NCBI GenBank assembly: GCA_036562635.1
Contig: DATCJU010000016.1
Span: forward strand, 1-6,158
Reading direction: 5' to 3'
Source: DATCJU01 sp036562635
Lineage (GTDB): Bacteria > Actinomycetota > Actinomycetes > Mycobacteriales > Pseudonocardiaceae
Length of the DNA: 6,158 nt
The position numbers were made by a program, and so were the translations under genes. The first letter of the stretch is position 1; each line of letters begins with the position of its first letter. This document shows positions 1 to 5,722 of the stretch, in pieces. Under the pieces are notes generated by a model. The model was not told the DNA's origin and ran no database searches. It saw nothing but the letters and a program-made list of their open reading frames with translations.

Positions 1-2438
1 CACTTGCGGAGCGAGCCGGAGTAGCTCAGGAAGAACGAGCTCGACCGGTCCCCGTCCTGGGAAGCGATGATCATGCTGCCCGTCTCGGGGTCCACCTTCA
101 CCCAGGCCGCGACGGCGAAGTTCTTCGAGGTGTCGATCAGCTGGGGCCGGGTCAGATGGTCGTCCACGCCGTCGAGGGCGATACCACCGGCCTCGTAACC
201 CGTGGTGGACAGGTTCGGGGAACCCACCGGCGTCAGCGGGCCCTGCTTACCGGTGCTGTCCGTCAGGTCACCGTTGAACTTCCAGTGCGCCACGGCGCCG
301 GGGCCGTAGTTGACGTTGAAGACGTAGGTCACCGGGTCGGACAGGTTGCCGGCACGGTCCACGCTCTGCACCGTGAGCCGGTTCGGCCCGGGCTGCATCG
401 GGGTCCACTGGATCGTGGCGGAGCCACCGAGGCCGTCCGCCATCACCTCCATGTCCGGCGTGGTCGTGTCGAACGAGTAGCGGAACTTCACCACGTCCGG
501 AGTGCCATTAGCGCTGAGCGTGAACGAGCCTGCGACACCGACCCCGCCGTAGAAGCGGTTCAGGTCACCCGGGTAGTCGGCGGAGGTCACGGCGGGCAGG
601 CCAGGACGGGTGTTGTCCACCTCGAACTCGCAGTACTCGGACCACGAGCTCACCTGGTAGTCGCCGGCCCACAGGTGCCACGAGTAGACGCCCTCGCCGG
701 GGACCACGCCCTCGGGGACGGTCACCTCGGCGAACGAGCCCGAGGGGATCTGGCCCGTGTAGGTCTCGTTGCCGTCCCAGGTGTAGTTGTCCGAGGGACC
801 GTGGAAGACCCGGAAGCCGGCCTCAAGCATCCCGCCGTCAGGGTCGGACAGTCGCGCCCGCAGCCGTGGAGTCCTGGTCCACACGACCGGGCGATCGGAG
901 CCCACGACGCAGGGGATCAGGCCGCCCTCCATCCCCAGGTCGGCCGGCGAGTCCGGCCGGCTGTTGTACTTGACCTCCAGCGTCGGGTTCAGGTCGAAGC
1001 GGCGCCAGGCGTTCTGGTCGCGCTCGTTCTGCGACCTCAGGCCGATCGTCACGTTGGGCCAGTGCTCGTCCGCACCCTGCCGGACGGCCGACGTGACGTC
1101 GAAGTCCGCACCGCCATGGCCGGGGCAGTAAGCCGGGTGGTTGGACACGCGGGTCTCACTCAGCCGGTAGCGCCACACCGGCTGGTTGCGCCACGTGGTT
1201 CCCCAGCCGATCGACCCGGTGAGCCACGCCTCGGTCGGCCCGCCCGAGCAGGAGTACGAGTTGATCACCCTGGTGTGCAGCACGGCACTGTGGATGATCT
1301 TTCCCCGCATCGGGGCCATGTCCATCTCGACGAACGACCGCGAGGTGATCCACCGGCCCTCGTACACATAACCGGCCTTGAGATCGCTCAACGCGCCGGT
1401 CGCCTTGTCGTAGTTCTGCTCGTCAGGCCACTGGTCCTGCACGACGACGTGGTGGTTCTTCCCGCCGTGCCACACGTACTCGGGGTCGATGAACACGGGG
1501 TACGTCGTCGCCGGGTCCTCCAGGAACCGCCGGTCCGGCAGCACCGCGACCGTGCCCGCTCCGACCTCCACGCCCATGGTGGCCCTGCGCCCGCCCTCAC
1601 CCGGACCGGTCGCCCGCTCGGCGGGCGAGGCCTGGCCCGAGGAGTCCCACATCCGGGACGCGTCCCCGACGAACACCGGCTTCCCGGCGTCGTCGACGGC
1701 CTGCAGCCCGCCGGCGGGCGAGCCCTGCCCCGCCGCGGCCGCCTTCGCCGCGCCCTCGGCCCGGACGACCCGGACACCCTTGGTGTGCGAGCCGAAGGTG
1801 ACCTTCCGCAGCGCCGGCTGCAACGCCGCCTCGCGGCTCTTCACCACCAGGACCTGGTTGAAGCCCTGCACGTCGGCCCGCACCACCAGGTCCACCCCGG
1901 GCAGCACCTCGGGGTAGGTGGCGATGGGCCCGTCGAGCACCGGCTCGGGCAACGGACCCGGCCAGCGCAGGCCAACCTCCCGGCCGTCCTTGCCCAGCAC
2001 CACCAGCGGGCGGTCCTCACCACCCCCGGACAGCCGCAGATCCACGTTCACCGCGATGGGAGCGACGGTGCCGTCGGGGAGCCGGCGCAGCGTGGTGTCC
2101 ACCGGGACCCAGGTGTTGTCACGGCGCACCCGCACCGGCCGGAAGTGCTGGGTGAACGTGAAGGTGCCGTCCGGATTGGCCACGACCTCGGAGGTCTCCG
2201 TGATCCGTGACGCCACCCGCACCGACTTGCGGTGCTCGCGAGCCGCCCTGGCCGCCGACTGCTCGTCAGGCGCCTCCTCCGGCGGCACCGCCTGTTGCTG
2301 CGCCGCGGTGACCGGCTCCGCCGTCGCGGGTGGTACTCCCACGACGGGTGCCAGCAACGCAGCGATCAGTAGCGGAACCCCCGTCCTCCGTGCCGTTCTC
2401 GGCATGACGGCACGGCGGAACACGCGGAAACGCACCAC
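1..2438 (-). CDS. Large exported DNRLRE/LamG-domain surface protein, N-terminal 812 residues (3' end outside window)
   Basis: The minus-strand frame is open from a GTG at 2438 to the left edge with no stop, giving 812 residues. GTG 2438 is chosen because GGGGGAG (2451-2445) lies 6 nt upstream; the ATG at 2405 (residue 12) has no Shine-Dalgarno. Residues 1-40 form a signal peptide: an Arg-rich n-region, a hydrophobic stretch LLIAALLAPVVGV, and an A-T-A cleavage site near residue 40. Residues about 85-260 resemble the N-terminal region of actinobacterial LamG/RHS proteins (WVPVDTTL, YPEVLPGVDLVV, LVVKSREAALQPALRKV). Residues about 350-490 look like a DNRLRE module (SFVEMDMAPM, SAVLHTRV; Cys397 and Cys438). 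From about 492 an Ig-like segment begins with RPDSPADL and contains LSDPDGG; Cys510 and Cys603 could pair. A second Ig-like segment (about 607-715, DRAGNLSDPVTYVFNV) precedes a LamG fold starting at about 717 (AHWKFNGDLTDSTG, ALDGVDDHL, FAVAAWVKVD). LamG domains usually bind glycans or act as adhesive modules; the target here is unknown. Proteins of this build often exceed 1,500 residues and may carry RHS repeats or a toxin at the C-terminus, which cannot be seen here. The call as an exported LamG-type protein is firm; its function is not. Confidence 0.9.
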   Translation of the reverse strand, partial: MVRFRVFRRAVMPRTARRTGVPLLIAALLAPVVGVPPATAEPVTAAQQQAVPPEEAPDEQSAARAAREHRKSVRVASRITETSEVVANPDGTFTFTQHFRPVRVRRDNTWVPVDTTLRRLPDGTVAPIAVNVDLRLSGGGEDRPLVVLGKDGREVGLRWPGPLPEPVLDGPIATYPEVLPGVDLVVRADVQGFNQVLVVKSREAALQPALRKVTFGSHTKGVRVVRAEGAAKAAAAGQGSPAGGLQAVDDAGKPVFVGDASRMWDSSGQASPAERATGPGEGGRRATMGVEVGAGTVAVLPDRRFLEDPATTYPVFIDPEYVWHGGKNHHVVVQDQWPDEQNYDKATGALSDLKAGYVYEGRWITSRSFVEMDMAPMRGKIIHSAVLHTRVINSYSCSGGPTEAWLTGSIGWGTTWRNQPVWRYRLSETRVSNHPAYCPGHGGADFDVTSAVRQGADEHWPNVTIGLRSQNERDQNAWRRFDLNPTLEVKYNSRPDSPADLGMEGGLIPCVVGSDRPVVWTRTPRLRARLSDPDGGMLEAGFRVFHGPSDNYTWDGNETYTGQIPSGSFAEVTVPEGVVPGEGVYSWHLWAGDYQVSSWSEYCEFEVDNTRPGLPAVTSADYPGDLNRFYGGVGVAGSFTLSANGTPDVVKFRYSFDTTTPDMEVMADGLGGSATIQWTPMQPGPNRLTVQSVDRAGNLSDPVTYVFNVNYGPGAVAHWKFNGDLTDSTGKQGPLTPVGSPNLSTTGYEAGGIALDGVDDHLTRPQLIDTSKNFAVAAWVKVDPETGSMIIASQDGDRSSSFFLSYSGSLRK
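2318..2438 (-). other. Signal peptide of the LamG-domain protein
   Basis: The first 40 codons from GTG 2438 encode a basic n-region of about 20 residues with RR pairs, a hydrophobic core (VPLLIAALLAPVVGV) and a P-P-A-T-A/E cleavage site. The n-region is long for a Sec signal. An RR-T-G-V-P-L segment faintly recalls a Tat motif but lacks the usual hydrophobic residues directly after x. If translation began at ATG 2405 the n-region would be a conventional 9 residues, so the signal peptide holds with either start. Confidence 0.75.
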
Positions 2439-2444
2439 CGCGAA

Positions 2445-2451
2445 CTCCCCC
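2445..2451 (-). promoter_or_regulatory. Ribosome binding site that decides the GTG start at 2438
   Basis: On the minus strand GGGGGAG is followed by 6 nt (TTCGCG) and then GTG GTG. It is the only purine-rich Shine-Dalgarno-like run close to any candidate start of the exported protein, and it favours GTG 2438 (or the adjacent GTG 2435) over the downstream ATG at 2405. Confidence 0.6.
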
Positions 2452-2502
2452 AAAACCCCAGAGCTGAAGACCTCGTCGACGGCGAGCCGCGAGCGGCGCA
2501 CA

Positions 2503-2550
2503 ATCAATCCAGCAGGGGAAGGATCAACAAGTCAGGGCAGGCCATCAATC
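2503..2550 (-). repeat. Three TTGAT boxes at helical-turn spacing upstream of the exported-protein gene
   Basis: On the plus strand ATCAATC occurs at 2503-2509 and 2544-2550, with ATCAAC at 2523-2528 between them, so the ATCAA cores start 20 and 21 bp apart. Read in the direction of the gene these are GATTGAT, GTTGAT and GATTGAT, 65 to 112 bp upstream of the GTG start. The spacing of about two helical turns and the position would suit a regulator binding one DNA face. The motif is short, so chance is a real alternative. Confidence 0.3.
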
Positions 2551-2736
2551 GGCCGAACGGCGCAGTGACGAGCGAACGGAGTACACCAAGCCGGACGGTT
2601 CCAGGGACATCACCCCTCGTACCAGGGCGTTCGACGTTCCGTCACACACCCCGCCGGACCGCGATGTGGCAGAGCTAACAGCAACCTCATGGCTTGACGG
2701 GCGTTATGAGGGCCGGGATGCGCGGTGACTGCTGTG

Positions 2737-2753
2737 GGCTCGGCCGCCGAGCC
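2737..2753. repeat. GC-rich 7-bp hairpin in the intergenic stretch
   Basis: GGCTCGG (2737-2743) and CCGAGCC (2747-2753) are perfect complements around a 3-nt loop, CCG. No gene ends next to it, so a terminator role cannot be assigned; it may be a structured element of an untranslated RNA or coincidental. Confidence 0.3.
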
Positions 2754-3198
2754 AGCGGCTAGTAGTTCCGTCGGCGGCGTGTCGTCTCCCGAAGCGAACC
2801 CGTGTACCTCGTGAGCGGGTACGTTAGGCGCGCAGCTCCGCCAAATCCCGCTGCGGGTAGTGCTGCTCACCCGCCACTGCTCATGATCAGACCGCCGCCC
2901 GTCGCGTCCCTTCGCGTCGCTACCGGCCGCCAGGAACGAGCGGACAGCCGACATCCGCCAGTGGACAGGCATCATTCCGGCACTTACCCGGTCATGAAGA
3001 AGGCAGCGGCCGGGGAGGACTCCCCAGGAAGAAACGGTCCGGGTAGTACTCCACATGAAAATGCATACCGCCACGACCATCTCCGGGCATTCTCGCGGAT
3101 ACAGGCACCGAGAACACCCAGGCTCTCCTGACCTCCTTCGCCCGGAGAAACGCCGAAGCCGGATCGGCACGGAAAACCGCTCCGGTTCCCGGCACCGT

Positions 3199-3220
3199 GC
3201 TCACCCTCAGAACGGTGAGC
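3199..3220. repeat. 7-bp inverted repeat GCTCACC / GGTGAGC
   Basis: GCTCACC (3199-3205) and GGTGAGC (3214-3220) flank an 8-nt spacer. An alternative partly overlapping pairing, ACCGT (3194-3198) with ACGGT (3212-3216), exists at the same place. The dyad could be a transcription-factor operator or an RNA hairpin; no adjacent gene start decides between them. Confidence 0.3.
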
Positions 3221-3317
3221 GAGATGGCATGATCCAGGCATCGGTTACCGGCCCGACCGGGATCTCACCCGGCCCCCGTCGAGGAGGTCGGCAGGTCGAA
3301 GCACCAGCTACCGCAGG

Positions 3318-3355
3318 GCGGCGACCTCGACGTCGCCGGCCTCCGGGTAGTGGAG
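3318..3355. repeat. Two adjacent small hairpins
   Basis: CGGCGAC (3318-3324) pairs with GTCGCCG (3331-3337) around a 6-nt loop. One base later CCTCC (3339-3343) pairs with GGAGG (3351-3355) around the loop GGGTAGT. Tandem stems in a non-coding stretch can mark a structured RNA or a terminator region. Here they lie about 290 bp beyond the operon's last stop and are not needed to explain its termination. Confidence 0.25.
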
Positions 3356-3576
3356 GACCTCCAGTCTCTCGACTGTCATGTCCTGGTGCCTGCTCGGGTC
3401 GTGGGCACGGATTCCCCGACGCGATCCCCGCGCCGTACGCCCGCGCCCGTGCCAAGCCACACCCTGACCCGCGGTAGGCAGGTAATCACCCGGATTTGGT
3501 GTGCGGCAGGAAAACAGGTACCGGGACATGAGCACGCATCACGCCCGGCTGACGCCGCTGTCCCGAAAATGCGGGG

Positions 3577-3620
3577 TCCCGGTGTGTTCCCGGCACACGG
3601 AAGCCGGGAACACACCGGGA
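3577..3620 (-). terminator. Strong hairpin terminator of the hydrolase-SDR-aldolase operon
   Basis: TCCCGGTGTGTTCCCGGC (3577-3594) and GCCGGGAACACACCGGGA (3603-3620) are perfect reverse complements, giving an 18-bp GC-rich stem with the 8-nt loop ACACGGAA. It begins about 27 nt past the TGA of the aldolase gene (3650-3648). No long U-tract follows on the minus strand, only an ATTTT some bases further on, which is usual for actinobacterial terminators. The symmetry would also allow it to stop transcription coming from the left. Confidence 0.9.
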
Positions 3621-3647
3621 AGGGACGCCGCCGCACGTGCCGCCGGG

Positions 3648-4706
3648 TCAGCGCAGCCAGGTGTCCAGGTGCTCGGCGACGAAGGCGTCGTCGGTCAGGT
3701 GCGGGTAGGACCGGAGCACCCGCTCGATCTCCTCGGCCTGTCCCGGCGAGAGGTCCTCGTCCGGGTTCAGGCACCACCGCCCGGCCAGCAGCTCCTGACG
3801 ACGCAGCACCTCGTGGATACCGGGGATACAACCCCGGAAACCACCCGCCACGTCGAAGATCGCCGCGTTGGCGTCGGTGAGCTGCGGGGCCAGCGACAGC
3901 AGCTCCTGGCGCACCGCCGGGTCCGTGTCGGCCGCCCGCACCCGGTCCAGCAGCTCCACCGCGGTCCGCGTCCACACCGCCCACTGCCCGAGCAGCCCGC
4001 CGACGATCCGCTTCTCCACCACCCGGTCACCCACGGGAATCCGGTAGGTGGTCAACAGGTCCACCAGGATGTTGTCGTCGTTCCCGGTGTACAGGGCGAT
4101 CTCGTCCCGGCGGTCGGACTCGCACACCGCACGGACCACGTCGTGGGTGGCGTACCGGTCGAACGGGGCGATCTTGATCGCCACCACGCCATCCACGTCG
4201 GCCAGCGCCCGCCAGAACGACGCCGACAGGCGCCGCCCGCCCACCGCGGGCTGCAGGTAGAACCCGATCACCGGCAGCACCTCGGCGACCGCCTTGGCCC
4301 GGTCGACGAGCTCGGCCTCGCTCAGGTGCCCAAGCCCGCCCGGGCTGAGCAGCACCGCCGAGTACCCCAGCTCGGCGGCCAGCTCGGCCTCGGCCACCGC
4401 CTGCGCGGTCTCCCCGCACGCCCCGGCCACCAGCAGCACCTGCCGGTCCGCCTCGCCGCGCACCACGTCGGCGGCCAGCTCCAGCACCGGTCGCAGCAGG
4501 TTCCACTTCGGGTCGCGGATCTCGAACTGGGTGCTGTGCACCGCCACCGCGACACCCCCGGACCCGGCGGCCAGGTAGTAGCGGGTGAGCGCCCGCTGCC
4601 GACGCTCGTCCAGCCGCCGGTCCGCGTCCAGGGCCAGCGGGTGCGCGGGGATCACACACCCCTCGGCCAGCAGTCGAGCCAGTTCGGGGGCGAGCGTGGC
4701 TGCCAT
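3648..4706 (-). CDS. DapA/NanA-family class I aldolase or hydro-lyase (dihydrodipicolinate synthase family protein)
   Basis: This 352-residue cytosolic protein has the features of the DHDPS/N-acetylneuraminate lyase superfamily, TIM barrels that form a Schiff base with a 2-oxo acid and carry out aldol cleavage, condensation or dehydration. The Schiff-base lysine is Lys178 in GVVAIKIAPF, and the proton-relay tyrosine is Tyr150 in VIGFYLQPAVGG. The substrate-carboxylate loop of the family (GTTGE) appears as HSTQFE (57-62). The strand and helix pattern around GETAQAVAEAELAAELGYSAV and YTGNDDNILVDLL is typical. The Arg found five residues after the Tyr in true dihydrodipicolinate synthases (YNVPxRT) is Val155 here, so a lysine-biosynthesis role is unlikely. 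At 352 residues it is longer than the usual 290-310; the excess appears to lie in the helical C-terminal third. The start is ATG 4706, which has GGGAGG 5 nt upstream and shares its A with the TGA of the preceding gene (TGATG), indicating translational coupling. It is the last gene before the terminator. The substrate is unknown; a 2-keto-3-deoxy sugar acid is a plausible inference from its neighbours. Confidence 0.9.
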   Translation of the reverse strand: MAATLAPELARLLAEGCVIPAHPLALDADRRLDERRQRALTRYYLAAGSGGVAVAVHSTQFEIRDPKWNLLRPVLELAADVVRGEADRQVLLVAGACGETAQAVAEAELAAELGYSAVLLSPGGLGHLSEAELVDRAKAVAEVLPVIGFYLQPAVGGRRLSASFWRALADVDGVVAIKIAPFDRYATHDVVRAVCESDRRDEIALYTGNDDNILVDLLTTYRIPVGDRVVEKRIVGGLLGQWAVWTRTAVELLDRVRAADTDPAVRQELLSLAPQLTDANAAIFDVAGGFRGCIPGIHEVLRRQELLAGRWCLNPDEDLSPGQAEEIERVLRSYPHLTDDAFVAEHLDTWLR

Positions 4707-5722
4707 CAGAACCTCCCGTCCCGACGCTCGAACTTGGTGGGCTTGTCCCACAGCGGCCCGCCGGCCTGCAACCACTCCACCGTCCAGTCGACGAGCTGCC
4801 CCAGCGGCACGCTCGGGTAGCCGAAGAGCTGGTGGGCTCGGCTGCCGTTGGACAGCAGGGCGGTGTCCGCCTCCTGCCCGACGATCCGCGGCTGCACCCC
4901 GAGCCGCTCACCGAACAGCTCGGCCAGGCGGCGCACCGACACCGTCTCCGGTCCGGCGATGTTCAGCCGCACCGCCGGGCTAGCGGCCAGCAGCAGCGAG
5001 CGCAGCGCCACCTCGTTGGCCCAGCCCTGCCAGACCACGTTCACCGCGCCCATGGACACGTCGATCTCCTCGCCGTCGCGGACCCGACGGGCGATGTCCA
5101 CCAGCACGCCGTAGCGCAGGTCGATGGCGTAGTTGAGCCGCAGCAGGGTCACCGGGGTGCCGTTGACCCGGCTGAAGTGCTCCAGGATCCGCTCCCGACC
5201 CAGGCAGGACATGGCGTACTCGCCAACCGGGCCGGGCGGGGTTCGCTCGTCGGCCCCGCCGCTGGTCACCGGCAGGAACGGGTAGACGTTGCCGGTGGAG
5301 AAGGCGGCGATGCGCGCCTCGGGGTAGCGTTCGGCGACCCGGCCCGGCAGGTAGCTGTTCATCATCCAGGTGAACGGCTCGTTGCCGGTGCTGCCGAACT
5401 TCGCGCCCACCATGTAGACCACGGCGCCCGCGTCGGGCAGCCCGGCCAGCGCGTCGGGGTCGGTGAGGTCGGCGCGCACCACCTCCACGCCCTCGGCCTC
5501 CAGGCGCTCGGCGAGGTCCCCGGAGCCGAACCGGGACACCGCGATCACCCGGTGCCGCAGGCCGGCCTCCGTCATCGCCCGCCGGGCCAACCGGACCAGG
5601 CTGGGCCCCATCTTCCCGCCAGCGCCCAGCACCAGCACGTCACTGTCCAGTTTGGACATGTCCTCGACGAGCGCGGCCGAGGGACGGGTCATGACCTCAT
5701 CGAGTTCGGACTCGGTCCGCAA
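4706..5722 (-). CDS. NAD(P)-dependent epimerase/dehydratase-type oxidoreductase (extended SDR)
   Basis: This 338-residue Rossmann-fold protein binds NAD(P) through GAGGKMG (33-39) after a short beta strand (DVLVLG). Asp85 in VVRADLTDPDAL and the YMVGAKFGSTG strand (103-112) fit the extended SDR layout. FSTGNVYP (141-148) supplies the catalytic Ser/Thr, and Tyr169 in GEYAMSCLGRE is the catalytic Tyr. The usual Lys four residues later is Cys173. LRLNYAIDLRYGVLVDIARR (195-214), NVVWQGWANEV and NIAGPETVSVRRLAELFGE (254-272) match the C-terminal substrate-binding half of NAD-dependent epimerases. The chosen start is TTG 5722, because GGGAGG (5734-5729) lies 6 nt upstream. The in-frame ATG 5692 (residue 11) and ATG 5659 (residue 22, directly before the Rossmann strand) have GAGG only 2 nt away. 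With TTG 5722 the gene overlaps the hydrolase by 26 nt; its stop shares one base with the aldolase start. It probably oxidises, reduces or epimerises an intermediate in the same pathway; the substrate cannot be read from the sequence. Confidence 0.9.
   Translation of the reverse strand: MRTESELDEVMTRPSAALVEDMSKLDSDVLVLGAGGKMGPSLVRLARRAMTEAGLRHRVIAVSRFGSGDLAERLEAEGVEVVRADLTDPDALAGLPDAGAVVYMVGAKFGSTGNEPFTWMMNSYLPGRVAERYPEARIAAFSTGNVYPFLPVTSGGADERTPPGPVGEYAMSCLGRERILEHFSRVNGTPVTLLRLNYAIDLRYGVLVDIARRVRDGEEIDVSMGAVNVVWQGWANEVALRSLLLAASPAVRLNIAGPETVSVRRLAELFGERLGVQPRIVGQEADTALLSNGSRAHQLFGYPSVPLGQLVDWTVEWLQAGGPLWDKPTKFERRDGRF
4712..4717 (-). promoter_or_regulatory. Ribosome binding site of the aldolase gene, inside the end of the SDR gene
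   Basis: GGGAGG on the minus strand sits 5 nt before ATG 4706 and within the last codons of the upstream gene. It fixes the start at 4706 rather than at the further in-frame upstream codons that keep the frame open to about 4775. Confidence 0.75.

Larger units (their letters stand above)
2452..3576. other. Long intergenic stretch without a convincing gene
   Basis: Between the exported-protein gene and the operon terminator lie about 1.1 kb in which the open frames on both strands are short, overlap one another, and give Arg/Pro/Ser/Gly-rich translations that I cannot match to any family. The sequence is visibly less GC-biased in periodic positions than the flanking genes. It contains several small hairpins (2737-2753, 3012-3025, 3199-3220, 3318-3337, 3339-3355), a 6-bp inverted repeat (CCTCAT 2685-2690 / ATGAGG 2706-2711) and three TTGAT boxes at 2503-2550. 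The promoter of the exported-protein gene must lie here, probably in the left 200 bp, but no clear -10/-35 pair is visible. No tRNA, rRNA, transposase or CRISPR-like structure was seen. Confidence 0.6.

Noticed and set aside
156..2210. 684-residue plus-strand open frame
   Set aside because: It is antisense to the exported-protein gene, its translation is His/Arg/Val/Gly-rich without any domain, and the minus strand gives clear signal-peptide, Ig-like and LamG sequence.
2502..2530. Possible promoter TTGTTG - 17 nt - TTGATT for the exported-protein gene
   Set aside because: The -10 match is poor, and the hexamers coincide with the TTGAT repeat, so the fit could come from the repeat alone.
2802..3131. 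109-residue plus-strand open frame in the gap
   Set aside because: Its composition is Pro/Arg/Ala-rich with no domain, and no Shine-Dalgarno or supporting context is visible.
2610..3170. 186-residue minus-strand open frame in the gap
   Set aside because: It shows no recognisable motif and no good ribosome binding site, has mixed third-position bases, and overlaps several equally plausible frames on both strands.
3055..3477. 140-residue plus-strand open frame in the gap
   Set aside because: Its long Arg/Pro/Gly runs are typical of a non-coding GC-rich frame, and it crosses the hairpins at 3199-3220 and 3318-3355.
3308..3535. 75-residue minus-strand frame ending MTVERLEVLHYPEAGDVEVA
   Set aside because: The last 20 or so residues look protein-like and I considered a peptide precursor or gene remnant. 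There is no ribosome binding site, core motif or modification gene nearby, so it stays unsupported.
2452..3576. CRISPR array, tRNA or insertion sequence in the gap
   Set aside because: No regularly spaced direct repeats of useful length, no cloverleaf with CCA-type ends, and no terminal inverted repeats with a transposase were visible.
4706..4775. Upstream in-frame extension of the aldolase to 4775
   Set aside because: It would overlap the SDR gene by 70 nt and lacks a ribosome binding site, while ATG 4706 has GGGAGG at 5 nt and gives a normal family N-terminus.
3501..4820. 439-residue plus-strand open frame
   Set aside because: It runs antisense across the aldolase gene and the terminator, is rich in Gln/His/Arg/Pro, and shows no family motif.
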